64,000 nucleotides of DNA from Cyanobacteria bacterium SBLK (GCA_017746715.1 JAGHZQ010000035.1:1-64000); one strand, 5' to 3'; shown: positions 18,602-27,696, numbered from the stretch's first letter. Notes: generated from the letters alone by a model not told the origin. Made by a program: numbers and translations.

Positions 18602-19306
18602 TTAATGGGTTGAGCGATCGGGGAATGCTGCCATAACTTCTAACAATGCCCCAGAGGTGGCGACGGTGCCAAACACGCCCCCTTGCATCTCGATCGTTTT
18701 TAAGGCGGCGAGATAGTTGTTATAATCCGTTGCGCCGGTGCAATCGGAAAGTAACAGGCATTCATAGCCGCGATCGTTGGCATCCCGCAGGGTGGTATGG
18801 ACGCAAACATCAGTGGTAATGCCCGTTAGAATAATGTTTTGAATGCCTTTGACTTTCAGCAGTAAATCTAAATCCGTGCCGTAAAATGAGCCTTTTCCCG
18901 GTTTGTCGATGATGGTTTCTTCAGGTAGGGGCGCGAGTTCGGGAATAATTTCCCAACCGGGTTCTCCTCGTACCAAAATGCGACCGCAAGGTCCCGGATC
19001 GCCGATTCCTGCCCCAATTTGACGCGATCGCCATTGCTTGTTGGCAGGCAGATCCGATAAATCCGGACGATGTCCCTCGCGGGTGTGCATAACGTAAAAG
19101 CTTTTTTGTCGTGCCATTGCCAGCACCTTTTGGATGGGTTCGATGGGAGCGCGGGTGAGGGACAGATCGTATCCCATGCGATCGACATAACCACCAATGC
19201 CACAAAAGTCGGTCTGCATATCGATAATTAACAGCACCGTATTCTCGGGTTGCAAATCGCCGTTGTAGGGATAGAGATAGGGGCGTGCTTCGACAAATTT
19301 TTTCAC
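18602..19306 (-). CDS. isochorismatase-like cysteine hydrolase, probable biuret amidohydrolase
   Basis: The 234-aa protein starts at a GTG at 19306 with GAGGA upstream. The isochorismatase-like catalytic triad is clear: Asp29 in [12 protein letters not shown], Lys135 in [11 protein letters not shown] and Cys168 in [11 protein letters not shown]. The spacing between the three equals that reported for rhizobial biuret amidohydrolase BiuH (D36, K142, C175), all shifted by seven. Whole-length blocks such as [35 protein letters not shown] and [14 protein letters not shown] [15 protein letters not shown] also match my memory of BiuH. Biuret hydrolysis gives allophanate and ammonia. Triuret hydrolase TrtA is very similar and cannot be excluded. 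Location inside a BMP-type importer operon suggests that the importer brings in the substrate. Confidence 0.82.
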   Translation of the reverse strand: MKKFVEARPYLYPYNGDLQPENTVLLIIDMQTDFCGIGGYVDRMGYDLSLTRAPIEPIQKVLAMARQKSFYVMHTREGHRPDLSDLPANKQWRSRQIGAGIGDPGPCGRILVRGEPGWEIIPELAPLPEETIIDKPGKGSFYGTDLDLLLKVKGIQNIILTGITTDVCVHTTLRDANDRGYECLLLSDCTGATDYNNYLAALKTIEMQGGVFGTVATSGALLEVMAAFPDRSTH

Positions 19307-19322
19307 GATTGCTTTTCCTCTT

Positions 19323-19400
19323 TTATCGGTTTTTACTTAATCTATAAAGATGGTTGGCTCGCTCGGGGGCTAAAGTTCCGTACACAAATAATCGTGGCAT
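19323..19400 (-). pseudogene. remnant of a gamma-glutamylcyclotransferase-like (AIG2 family) gene
   Basis: A 25-residue frame begins MPRLFVYGTLAPERANH, the hallmark N-terminus of the AIG2-like/GGCT fold (YGTL is its conserved substrate-binding loop). It ends after a few more residues at a stop at 19323. No continuation is seen in any frame nearby. It is therefore a 5' fragment, left between the permease and the biuret-hydrolase-like gene. Confidence 0.55.
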
Positions 19401-19456
19401 TGCAAGTCTCCAGATAGAAATAAAATCACGATTGAAAGAGCTTGATGCGATCGCAT

Positions 19457-20389
19457 CTACAACCGCGATTCGCGCGATCGCCCTAGAGCACCAGGAGCGC
19501 CTGCTAAGGTCCGTTTGGGGGAACAAGTGAAAATCATAATCAGTAACGTCAAGATATAGGGCGAGGCATTAAAAAGGTAATAGTAAGAATCTACACCGAC
19601 CGATTGCAACGCGGGGCCGATCGCCTGCGTTCCACCAAATAAAAGGGAAGCATATAAGCATTGCATTGGTTTCCATCGGGCAAAAATCACCAATGCCACT
19701 GCCATTAACCCTTGACCGCTCGAAATGCGTTCGCTCCAACTGCCGGGATAGTAGAGTGATAGGGATGCACCGCCAATGCCGGCGAGGAAGCTACCGGCCA
19801 TGATACTGAAGAGCCGGACTTTAAAGATGGATATTCCCATGGCGCGAGCGGCATCGGGATTGTCTCCCACCGCTCGGATCGACAACCCCCAACGGGTGGA
19901 GCGGAAAAACCACTGCATTGCTGGGGCGATCGCAACGCCGAGGAGAAATAAAGGGCTAATCTGCAAGGCGGCTTGTACCGGGGGACTGTCGCTCCACGCC
20001 CCCAAATTTAAGGTCGGTAACTGAGGAGCAGAAGGCTGAATCAAGGGTTTGCCGAGGAAAAACGCCAAACCGCTCCCAAAGACGATCGTGGCAATGCCCA
20101 CCGCCACATCATTCACGCGAGGTTCTTGAGTAAGAATGCCATGAATGAAACCGAAGAGCAACCCCGCAACTCCAGCACTCAAAACTCCGAGCCAAGGCGA
20201 TCGCGTTAAATAGGAAATTCCATAAGCACTCATGGCTCCCATCAGCAAAGTCCCTTCAAGGCCGAGGTTGATTTTGCCACTTTTCTCTGTCAGGCATTCC
20301 CCCAAGCTCACGAAGAGAAAAGGAGCGCTACTTCTTAACATTCCGGCGATAATCCCGAGGGGAACGCCCCACCAACCCAAGCTTTCCAT
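19457..20389 (-). CDS. BMP-type ABC transporter permease (second permease)
   Basis: From the ATG at 20389 the product is 310 aa; the TTG at 20413 would add eight residues. It has eight to nine membrane segments and the block LTEKSGKINLGLEGTLLMGA, the standard signature of nucleoside/BMP-type permeases (YufQ/NupQ). The cytoplasmic coupling loop GDNPDAARAMGISIFKVRLF is clear. It should pair with the permease at 21982-23052, from which it is separated by a 1.6-kb insertion holding a gene on the other strand. Confidence 0.9.
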   Translation of the reverse strand: MESLGWWGVPLGIIAGMLRSSAPFLFVSLGECLTEKSGKINLGLEGTLLMGAMSAYGISYLTRSPWLGVLSAGVAGLLFGFIHGILTQEPRVNDVAVGIATIVFGSGLAFFLGKPLIQPSAPQLPTLNLGAWSDSPPVQAALQISPLFLLGVAIAPAMQWFFRSTRWGLSIRAVGDNPDAARAMGISIFKVRLFSIMAGSFLAGIGGASLSLYYPGSWSERISSGQGLMAVALVIFARWKPMQCLYASLLFGGTQAIGPALQSVGVDSYYYLFNASPYILTLLIMIFTCSPKRTLAGAPGALGRSRESRL

Positions 20390-20602
20390 CACAATCGCCC
20401 AAACCTTGACCAACTTAAGAATATCTCAACAGGTGAATGCGATTCCCCTCCCGTTAAATCGGAGATTCTAACGAGAGACCCCTCGCAACATTTAGTTGGA
20501 GGTTTATTCATTTAACTTAAGTGTTAATTTATATAACATTTTATTTTTTAGAGAGATCTGTTTGATTAACCTGAGTAGTTGAAGTATATAAGTCGAATAA
20601 AT

Positions 20603-21850
20603 ATGGTTAAATTGTTTTCACTCTGTCTGGCTTTGGTGTTGTCTTTCACAATACTGATGCCTCCCACAGCGATCGCTGCTTCAACTCCCCCATTATTAGA
20701 TTCAACTCAGCAGACTTTGGTTCTCTCTTTTCTCTCTAATGCAATTTCTGGAGTTGAAGGCGAGCCAGAAGATTTGACCCAAAAGTTGACTGACAAAATC
20801 AACTTGGTGTTCGCAGATCCAACAATGCAGAGTTATCTCGGTAAATGGGAGTTGGTTTGGGGACCAGCGATTTACCAGCTGGCGAGCGACCAGTCAGCGC
20901 TTGACGAGCTGGCGAATGATTACCCGATGCTTGCAGATAGGCTTTCGGAGCTGAAATATGCGGACGATGCCATGTACGTTGCACGACAGAACAATCGGTA
21001 TGTTGTTGCGATCGCCGGAACCAATGACGAGTCTTTGTATTCTTGGTTGTTTCAAAACTTTGATGTAAAATCAAATCGTCAAGTTCCGTGGCCCTATGGT
21101 AATCCACTCGAAAATTTAGATCCCAAGATTTCTGGTGGAACAAACGAGGGATTGCAAAACTTGTTGGGGATGACATCCTCCGGTCAAAGTCTGCTGGAAT
21201 TTTTAGGCACTATCGTTGCTGATGGCAACAACCCCGAGATTATTTTCACAGGGCATAGTTTAGGAGGAGCACTCTCACCCACCCTAGCTTTAGCTGTCTT
21301 CGATCGATCTAGTGAATGGGCGAAGGGAAATGACTTCTCGATTTTCGTAGAACCTTCAGCCGGTCCGACACCGGGCAATAACGATTTCTCGAAATATTAC
21401 GGCGATCGATTGGGAGAATCTACAAAAAGAATATGGAACGATCTTGATATTGTTCCTCACGCTTGGAATCAAAAAATGCTCAACCAAATTCCCAATATAT
21501 ATGATGAAATTCAACCCAGTCAAGTGATTATATGTTTGGTTCGAATAGCTCAACGCAGAGCAAGCGGTGGAAAATATGTTCAACTGTTGCCCGAGGAAGA
21601 ATCGCTAGAAGGTGAATTTAGTGATTCTGCTAACATCTGCTTATCAGGATATCACCTAGGGGATAGTGTCGATCGACCTTCTTTGTTAGAACAAAATGTC
21701 AAGTCTCTTAAGTTTTGTTCTGAGTCAGATTTGCCAGAACAAGATGTTGAGTTTCTTCAGCAGTCTCTCTATCAGCATACAGAAGCCTATGCTGTCTTAC
21801 TAGATCTAGTAGACCCGTATTGTTATCTCAATGAACTAATAATGAACTAA
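20603..21850 (+). CDS. secreted lipase-like alpha/beta hydrolase (class 3 lipase family)
   Basis: I use the ATG at 20603 (415 aa) because it begins a clean signal peptide (MVKLFSLCLALVLSFTI, then cleavage after AIA). A TTG at 20579 is the alternative. The nucleophile elbow is IIFTGHSLGGALSP at about residue 217-228, matching G-H-S-L-G-G of class 3 lipases. The preceding YVVAIAGTND resembles the oxyanion strand. A likely acid residue is in NDLDIVPHAW, and candidate catalytic histidines occur in ISG/LSGYHLGDSVD near residue 355. The C-terminal 60 residues are acidic. Substrate unknown. It sits on the opposite strand inside the BMP importer operon, which suggests insertion. Base composition is more AT-rich than the flanking permeases. 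Confidence 0.78.
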   Translation: MVKLFSLCLALVLSFTILMPPTAIAASTPPLLDSTQQTLVLSFLSNAISGVEGEPEDLTQKLTDKINLVFADPTMQSYLGKWELVWGPAIYQLASDQSALDELANDYPMLADRLSELKYADDAMYVARQNNRYVVAIAGTNDESLYSWLFQNFDVKSNRQVPWPYGNPLENLDPKISGGTNEGLQNLLGMTSSGQSLLEFLGTIVADGNNPEIIFTGHSLGGALSPTLALAVFDRSSEWAKGNDFSIFVEPSAGPTPGNNDFSKYYGDRLGESTKRIWNDLDIVPHAWNQKMLNQIPNIYDEIQPSQVIICLVRIAQRRASGGKYVQLLPEEESLEGEFSDSANICLSGYHLGDSVDRPSLLEQNVKSLKFCSESDLPEQDVEFLQQSLYQHTEAYAVLLDLVDPYCYLNELIMN

Positions 21851-21981
21851 TTTGGAACTCAAAGATGTAGCGATTTAGTTGTTTACAGCAGGCTGCTAGG
21901 GCTTCTTTTAACAGAAGCTCGAACTGTGATATCGCGATCTCCATGCTTCTTCTCACCGATCTGGCGATCGCGATTTTGTTG

Positions 21982-23052
21982 TTAAACTTCTGAGGATGAA
22001 ATAGCTCGTTCCTTGAAAAAATCAAAGCGATCGTACAAGGACTCGCTGTAGAGAATGGTCAGAAAAACCAATCCCTGAAAAACCAAAGCCGTCGCGTCGG
22101 GCAAACCGTGACGGCGCTGTAAAATTCCCCCACTGGCCAGAATACCCCCCAATAAAATCGACACTGCAATGGCAGCGAGAGGATTTTGTCGCGCCACAAA
22201 CGCCACGAGCACCCCACCATAGCCATAATTGGCATTGAGGGATTCGTTGGCCCGGCCGTGAACCGCCGCCACTTCCACCATGCCTGCCAGTCCCGCACAA
22301 GCTCCCCCCAAAAAGCAAATCGCCATCGTCAGTTTTCCCACTGGAAGCCCGACAATTTGCGCCGCTCGCAAGTTTCCTCCCGCCGTGCGAGCGGCAAAAC
22401 CAAAGGTCGTGCGCTGGATTAAGAGATAAGCCAAGATGCAGGCGATAATGCCGAACAGTAAGCCGTAATGAACCCGCATCCCCGGCAAGTTGCCCAACAT
22501 ATTTGCCTCGGCGATCGCATGGGAAGAGGGTTTATTGAGGGAACTCGGATCTCGCATCGGACCTTCGACCAACTGATTGAGGAGGGCGATCGCAATGTAA
22601 TTCATCAACAAGCTGCTAATCGTCTCGTTTACTCCTCGATAGTGCCGCAAAATGCCGATCGCGGCAATCCAAAGACCCCCGGCGATCGTGCCTCCCAAAG
22701 CCATACTCAATTGTACGGCGATGGGCGTGCCTCCTTGCAAGGCCAATCCCACCACAACGGCTCCGAGACCTCCCAGCACGATCGCTCCTTCATTGCCAAT
22801 GACAACCAATCCCAGTCGCGCGGGTAAAATCGTACAGAGGGCGCTCAACATTAAGGGAGAAGCTCGCAGCAAGGTATTCTGAAACGAACTCCAACTGCCA
22901 AAGGCCGCCCGATAAATCGAATAATAAACGCGAAAGGGATTTGCTCCGGCTAACGCGCAAAAGAGACCAAAGAGAAACAAAGCCGCCAACATTGCCCCCA
23001 ATGGAATGCAGATCGATTCTAGAGTTCTGCGCCAAGATTGACTTTGGCTCAT
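21982..23052 (-). CDS. BMP-type ABC transporter permease (first permease)
   Basis: The 356-aa protein has about nine membrane segments and the blocks LGLVVIGNEGAIVLGGLGAV, NYIAIALLNQLVEGPMRDP and AGGNLRAAQIVGLPVGKLTM. These match the YufP/NupP permeases of the BMP (basic membrane protein) importers. It starts three bases after the stop of the lipoprotein gene, so translation is probably coupled. Its normal neighbour, the second permease, is displaced by the lipase-like gene. Confidence 0.92.
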   Translation of the reverse strand: MSQSQSWRRTLESICIPLGAMLAALFLFGLFCALAGANPFRVYYSIYRAAFGSWSSFQNTLLRASPLMLSALCTILPARLGLVVIGNEGAIVLGGLGAVVVGLALQGGTPIAVQLSMALGGTIAGGLWIAAIGILRHYRGVNETISSLLMNYIAIALLNQLVEGPMRDPSSLNKPSSHAIAEANMLGNLPGMRVHYGLLFGIIACILAYLLIQRTTFGFAARTAGGNLRAAQIVGLPVGKLTMAICFLGGACAGLAGMVEVAAVHGRANESLNANYGYGGVLVAFVARQNPLAAIAVSILLGGILASGGILQRRHGLPDATALVFQGLVFLTILYSESLYDRFDFFKERAISSSEV

Positions 23053-23055
23053 GAG

Positions 23056-24237
23056 TTACCCCGCGACCTTACCCTCTACGCCTTCGATCAACCAATCCAT
23101 TTGTTCGAGTTCGATCGCTTTTTGTTCGTATTGCTTCTCGGCGGGAATACGGACTTTCCCGGTATTATCTTTGATTTCTCCTTGATAAATCACCATTTCA
23201 TCGGCCAAGAATTTCTCTTTCACTGCATCGGCATCGGCTCGAGTCGTTTCGCTAACGGCAGGACCATAGGGTGAGAGATTGCAGAAGCGATCGGAAAGTC
23301 CTCCTCGCAACAAATGAGGGATTCCTCCATTCATCAAGGTTTTACCCGCGAGAAAGTCCTTGGCATATTGAATATAAATGCTCGACCAATCCCACTCGGC
23401 TCCCGTGAGGTAGCCTTTCGGCGCGAGGGCAGATTGATCGGTATGATAACCAGAGGAGTAAATCCCGCGTTTTTCTGCGGTTTCCATGACGACTTTGGGA
23501 CTGTCTACGTGACAGGTAATGACATCGATACCGCGATCGGCCATGCTATTGGCTGCTTCGGATTCTTTTACAGGAAGGGACCACTCTCCGGTAAAGATAA
23601 CGCGAATGGTTGCTTTGGGATTAACCGAGCGAGCGCCTCGGGTAAAACTATTGATATTACGCAGGACTTGGGGAATGGGTTTGGCAGCAATAAAGCCCAA
23701 TTTATCGGTTTGTGTGGTTTGACCGGCCACGATTCCGGCAATATATTGCGCCTCGTCGATGTAGGCAAAATAACTGCCGACGTTGGGGGGATGAACCCGG
23801 TCGTCGTAGAGACTGCCGCAATGAAAAAACTGGACTTCGGGAAACTCTTCTGCCAGTTTGAGGATGTGCGGATCGAAGTAACCAAAGGAGGTGGGAAAAA
23901 GAACTTTTGCATCATCGAGTTCGATCGCGCTTCGCATGGCCTCTTGGACGGCATTGGTTTCGGGAACGCTGGCTTCCTCTACAATTTTAATACCCGGAAT
24001 TTCAGCCATTGCCGCCGCACCGATAGCATGGCTCTGATTATAACCGTAATCGTCCTTGGGTCCGACGTAGATAAAGCCGATCGCGAGATCGTCGCCTCCA
24101 GAGGATGCAGTATTGCCCGAGCTATCTCCTGAAGCAGTGCAGCCTGCTGTTAACCGAGTGACACCCAACGCTGTAGAAGCGAGTAAACCTCGCAGGATCT
24201 GTCGCCGCGATAGGGATAAAAACGGTCTTCGATTCAT
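23056..24237 (-). CDS. BMP-family substrate-binding lipoprotein
   Basis: The 393-aa protein begins with a twin-arginine-like signal (SLSRRQILRGLLASTALG) ending in the lipobox LTAGC, so it is exported and lipid-anchored. The mature part is a periplasmic binding protein of the BMP/Med/PnrA family: IGFIYVGPKDDYGYNQSH at the start, LFPTSFGYFDP, then GFIAAKPIPQVLRNINSFTRG. Classical PnrA proteins bind nucleosides. Family members next to amidohydrolases are thought to bind nitrogen-rich compounds. With the downstream biuret-hydrolase-like gene, a biuret- or urea-like ligand is a reasonable guess. It is the first gene of the importer set. Confidence 0.92.
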   Translation of the reverse strand: MNRRPFLSLSRRQILRGLLASTALGVTRLTAGCTASGDSSGNTASSGGDDLAIGFIYVGPKDDYGYNQSHAIGAAAMAEIPGIKIVEEASVPETNAVQEAMRSAIELDDAKVLFPTSFGYFDPHILKLAEEFPEVQFFHCGSLYDDRVHPPNVGSYFAYIDEAQYIAGIVAGQTTQTDKLGFIAAKPIPQVLRNINSFTRGARSVNPKATIRVIFTGEWSLPVKESEAANSMADRGIDVITCHVDSPKVVMETAEKRGIYSSGYHTDQSALAPKGYLTGAEWDWSSIYIQYAKDFLAGKTLMNGGIPHLLRGGLSDRFCNLSPYGPAVSETTRADADAVKEKFLADEMVIYQGEIKDNTGKVRIPAEKQYEQKAIELEQMDWLIEGVEGKVAG

Positions 24238-24394
24238 GCCAATTTTCCTCTCGGGAATGCCAAGGAACAGTTAATAATAGCAAGAAAAAATAGAAAAAAA
24301 TGTGTAGGAATTTACCTCGATCGCGGTTGGCTGTCCATAGGGGGCGTTTTGTGCGCGGGCGCGCAGTCGAGGCGTTTCTTTTTCCCATCATTGT

Positions 24395-24775
24395 TTATGT
24401 TTGGTTTCGCCGGCCCAATTCAAAAACGCCACAGCAAAAACAGCCCAAAATTCCCATGCTAATTGCCCAACTGCGACCCAACCCGATCTCCAAACCATAA
24501 TCGCAGAAAAAACCCAATAACAAGAAAGGAAAAATGGCAAAAATCGACGCATAAAACGCATTTTGCGATTCTCTCGCCGGACGGGTACGCTCGAACTCTT
24601 CGGCAGATAAATACATCGATCGCTCGGCAAAATTAAACCAGCGATCGAACATTTCTTCGAACCATTCTCGCAAGGAAGCCAAACCCAAATACAAAGCTAA
24701 AGACCAGAGGGATGCACCTGCAATTAAAGCGGTATCGATTGCGATCCGAAAGGGAAAGAGTTCGTTGAATATCAT
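24395..24775 (-). CDS. small membrane protein of unknown function
   Basis: The 126-aa protein has a hydrophobic segment near residues 10-32 and two more at 77-95 and 98-117. Between them is a charged, aromatic amphipathic stretch (LREWFEEMFDRWFNFAERS). No motif is recognised. It lies 157 bases upstream of the BMP lipoprotein gene on the same strand but is probably separate. Confidence 0.65.
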   Translation of the reverse strand: MIFNELFPFRIAIDTALIAGASLWSLALYLGLASLREWFEEMFDRWFNFAERSMYLSAEEFERTRPARESQNAFYASIFAIFPFLLLGFFCDYGLEIGLGRSWAISMGILGCFCCGVFELGRRNQT

Positions 24776-25006
24776 CGAGAATAAAATTAACAGATTCTTA
24801 AATTACTGTTAAACGATTGTAGCAGACGATCGCGTCCAACATCATTTATGCTAAATCCAAGCACGATGAAATCGTAAAAATAAATCCGATCGCACAAATT
24901 TTAGTCATTGTGAGACTCGGGTTCGTATTTGTGTGGTTTTCCTTTCCTATTATTTATAGAGAGGATATCGCGTTTTTCAATATTAAAGCGATCTCGCAGG
25001 ACGATA

Positions 25007-25852
25007 ATGGTTGTACTTTCACACGATTCAAACTGGCATGGATGCTTAGAATTAGTCTACGAAAAACAAGAAGATTCTACGCGAATTTTGCGGGCATTCA
25101 ATCAAGCTCCTTTAAAAGTTCAGCGATCTTTTTATCCAGAAAGTAAAGCAGTTTGCCATACTATTTCCTTGCATACCGCAGGGGGAATTGTTGGTGGAGA
25201 TCGTTTAAACCAATCTCTCCAATTAAATCCCCAAAGTCGAGTATTAATGACAACCGCAGCCGCCAGTAAAATTTATGGCAGCAATACTCGAAAAGCCATA
25301 CAAACAATTGAGGTAAAGGTTAAAGAAAAGGCAATTTTAGAATGGTTGCCCCAGAGCGCGATTATTTTCAACGGTGCAATTTATCAACAAAAAATGCGAG
25401 TCGATCTCGCCCGAGATGCAGGCTTTTTCGGTTGGGAAATTCTCCGTTTCGGACGCAGCGCGAGAGGAGAGAAATTCTTACGGGGAGAGTGGCGATCGCA
25501 ATTGGAAATTTGGCGCGAAGGAAAATTGCTATGGGGCGATCGCCAGTGGTTTCCTGGAGGCGAAGAAACTTACAACCATCCTCATAATTTAGGAGGATCT
25601 CCCGTTATCGGTCAGTTAATTTGGTTTAGCCATTTAGATCGGGAAAAAAACGCGATTTTCCTCGATCGATTCCAGACAAACAATCGAGGGAAAGGAGAAT
25701 TCGGTACGACTCAAATGCAAGGAAATAGCTTACTTTGTCGCTATCGCGGTGCATCGGTAGCAGAGGTGAAAAACTGGTTTATCCAAATTTGGAAACTTTA
25801 CCGTCAATCTGATTTTGGAGAAACAGCAGTCGAGCCTCGAGTTTGGTTGTAA
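25007..25852 (+). CDS. ureD: urease accessory protein UreD
   Basis: I start it at the ATG at 25007 (281 aa), after AGGACGATA; the longer frame from 24929 adds a hydrophobic peptide not seen in the family. UreD acts with UreF and UreG to insert nickel into apo-urease. Family blocks are SFYPESKAVCHTISLHTAGG, GGDRLNQSL, TTAAASKIYGSN, EWLPQSAIIFNGA and FGWEILRFGRSARGE. In many cyanobacteria ureD precedes ureABC, but here no urease structural gene follows; the rest of the set must be elsewhere or missing. Only 0.8 kb separates it from the BMP importer genes, which fits a nitrogen-compound theme. Confidence 0.95.
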   Translation: MVVLSHDSNWHGCLELVYEKQEDSTRILRAFNQAPLKVQRSFYPESKAVCHTISLHTAGGIVGGDRLNQSLQLNPQSRVLMTTAAASKIYGSNTRKAIQTIEVKVKEKAILEWLPQSAIIFNGAIYQQKMRVDLARDAGFFGWEILRFGRSARGEKFLRGEWRSQLEIWREGKLLWGDRQWFPGGEETYNHPHNLGGSPVIGQLIWFSHLDREKNAIFLDRFQTNNRGKGEFGTTQMQGNSLLCRYRGASVAEVKNWFIQIWKLYRQSDFGETAVEPRVWL

Positions 25853-25861
25853 AGCGATCGT

Positions 25862-25978
25862 ATGGAGAAATGTACAATCATGAGAGCTCGACAAAGAGAA
25901 AATCCGTTTGAGTTTTTTCTTTTATTTATGTTAATTGGTTTTATTGCCATTCAGTTTTTACCTATTAAAGGTCTATGA
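25862..25978 (+). CDS. possible 38-aa (or 32-aa) single-helix membrane peptide
   Basis: ATGs at 25862 and 25880 open a short frame with a polar, basic start (MRARQRENPFEFF) and one membrane helix (LLFMLIGFIAIQFL). GGAG precedes neither convincingly. The composition is membrane-protein-like, but the length is too short for confidence and I know no homologue. Confidence 0.3.
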   Translation: MEKCTIMRARQRENPFEFFLLFMLIGFIAIQFLPIKGL

Positions 25979-26427
25979 CGATCGCCTCGAAGCCGAGACA
26001 GCAGCAAAAGTTGCTCTTAAAATTGCCGAATCCCGAGCGGTTGCGGCGATCGGTCACTAACTACGGTTATGAGTATTAGAAAAACACGTCCTAATCTTTA
26101 TATGACAAGAGTTATCACCATTTTTGACTATTTCAGATAATTTTTTTATTGAGAATGCAGAGTGCGATCGCGACATGGGGCGAGAGAGGAGGGGGGAGAC
26201 GAGACAGCCAAAGACGAGGAATGGGGAGACGGGGGGGAGAAATCAACCTTTCCAACTCATACTCATTGCGGGTTTTGTTTCTGTAAAGTTTTTTAACCTA
26301 AGATGCCAAGGGTAGCTAAAAATTGGGAGAATTTTTTTCAGGTGAATGAGTGAAAGGTGAGTGAAATGTTGGATTCTTAGTAAATCTTGGATATTGAAAC
26401 CCTTATTTCACAAGGTTTTAAATAAAA
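25979..26427. other. gene-poor region between ureD and tRNA-Leu
   Basis: At 25974-26060 the frame YDDRLEAETAAKVALKIAES ends in AAIGH and a stop. It looks like a short piece of a type-1 periplasmic binding protein and may be a decayed remnant. At 26173-26243 a purine-rich, strongly G-rich run occurs (GGGGAGACG units). Nothing else is supported in these 449 bases. Confidence 0.4.
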
Positions 26428-26508
26428 TGCGGACGGAGAGACTCGAACTCTCACGCCAAAGACACTAGAACCTAAATCTAGCGCGTCTACCAATTCCGCC
26501 ACGTCCGC
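26428..26508 (-). tRNA. tRNA-Leu (anticodon UAG)
   Basis: The reverse strand folds as a class II tRNA. The acceptor stem is GCGGACG with CGTCCGC and discriminator A. The D-arm is GGCGGAATTGGTAGACGC. The anticodon stem CTAGA/TCTAG encloses loop TTTAGGT with anticodon TAG. A long variable arm and a T-arm GAGTTCGAGTCTC follow. The CCA end is not encoded. It reads CUN leucine codons. Length is 81 bases. Confidence 0.95.
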
Positions 26509-26565
26509 ATTAATTTTGCCGTTTACCATATTAACAAAATTTGGTAGAAAATGGGGATGTTAATT

Positions 26566-27696
26566 CTATGTTGCCGATCGCCCATACCAAATCGACTCAA
26601 TTCGTTGCGCGATCGCCCGACTTTTGTTGGCATCCTCTAACAATACAGTGACGTGACCCAATTTGCGCCCGATGCGAGACTCGCTTTTGCTATACCAATG
26701 AACGACAGCACCGGGAATTGCGGCGAGTTGTTCTCGTTGAGTCAGATAATCGGAGTGGGAGTTTTCCAAGCCCAATAAGTTAACCATCACGGCACTATTA
26801 CAGGTCATTTGCGGCGATTTTAGGGGCATTCCCGTCACTGCCTCGAGCTGCATGGCAAATTGGGAGATATTGCAAGCATCTAAGGTGAAATGACCGGAAT
26901 TGTGAGTGCGGGGGGCAATTTCGTTAACGAGGACGCGGTTATCGGGCGTGAGGAAGAGTTCGATCCCGAAAATACCGACGACTTGCAGGCGATCGAGGAG
27001 AGTTTCCGCAATGCGCTGGATCTCGGCTTTGACTTCTAAGGGAAGCATTGCGGGGGCCAAAACTCGGCGACAAACTTGCTTTTCCTGTTCCGTTTCCACC
27101 ACGGGATACAAGACAATCTCTCCATTGACTCCTCTCGCTGCCATAACGGCGAGTTCGCAGGTAAAAGGGATGAATTCCTCTAGGAGCATTGAAGGACGTT
27201 CTAGACGATTCCAGAGGGATTCTAGCTCGTTTTGACTGTACAAAATAAAAGTGCCGCGCCCGTCGTAACCGTGTCTTCTTGCCTTGAGAACGACGGGAAA
27301 ACCGTATTCTGAGGTTATTTTTGCATCTTTGTCAATGACCTGAAAGCGAGGCACGGGCAACCTAATTTTTTGTAAATATTGACGCTGATCGGCTTTGTCT
27401 AATAAGGGTTCTAACGAGGTCAGATGAGGACGAAAGCAAGCGCCTTGTCGGGCGAGAACTTTAAGTTCTTCTAAATTAACAAACTCGTTTTCAAACGTAA
27501 TCACGTCACAGCGATCGCCGAGTTTTTGAGTCGATTTGGCATCGGCGATCGCTCCTAAAATAGGATTTTGGGTAATTTTGGCGGCGGGATCGTCGGGGTT
27601 GGGGGTTTGCACGATGAGTTCGATCGCTCTGCTTTTGGCTTCTTTTGCCATCATCCACGCCAGTTGTCCCCCACCGATTACCCCGACTTTTTTCAT
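26566..27696 (-). CDS. purK: 5-(carboxyamino)imidazole ribonucleotide synthase
   Basis: PurK uses ATP and bicarbonate to convert AIR to N5-CAIR in purine synthesis. The 376-aa protein has the ATP-grasp layout: N-terminal VGVIGGGQLAWMMAKEAKS (residues 3-21), the ATP loop VVLKARRHGYDGRGTF (about 135-150), LLEEFIPFTCELAVMAARG, and the metal/phosphate region VNEIAPRTHNSGHFTLDAC at about 270. Length is normal. No purE is adjacent. It lies 57 bases downstream (in the window, left side) of which a tRNA gene sits on the same strand. Confidence 0.95.
   Translation of the reverse strand: MKKVGVIGGGQLAWMMAKEAKSRAIELIVQTPNPDDPAAKITQNPILGAIADAKSTQKLGDRCDVITFENEFVNLEELKVLARQGACFRPHLTSLEPLLDKADQRQYLQKIRLPVPRFQVIDKDAKITSEYGFPVVLKARRHGYDGRGTFILYSQNELESLWNRLERPSMLLEEFIPFTCELAVMAARGVNGEIVLYPVVETEQEKQVCRRVLAPAMLPLEVKAEIQRIAETLLDRLQVVGIFGIELFLTPDNRVLVNEIAPRTHNSGHFTLDACNISQFAMQLEAVTGMPLKSPQMTCNSAVMVNLLGLENSHSDYLTQREQLAAIPGAVVHWYSKSESRIGRKLGHVTVLLEDANKSRAIAQRIESIWYGRSAT

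Noticed and set aside
23314..24132. Long plus-strand open frame (272 aa) inside the BMP lipoprotein gene
   Set aside because: It is antisense to a well-supported gene; no ribosome site and no protein-like motif.
26173..26243. G-rich repeats as a CRISPR array
   Set aside because: Units are short and irregular, without spacers or cas genes.
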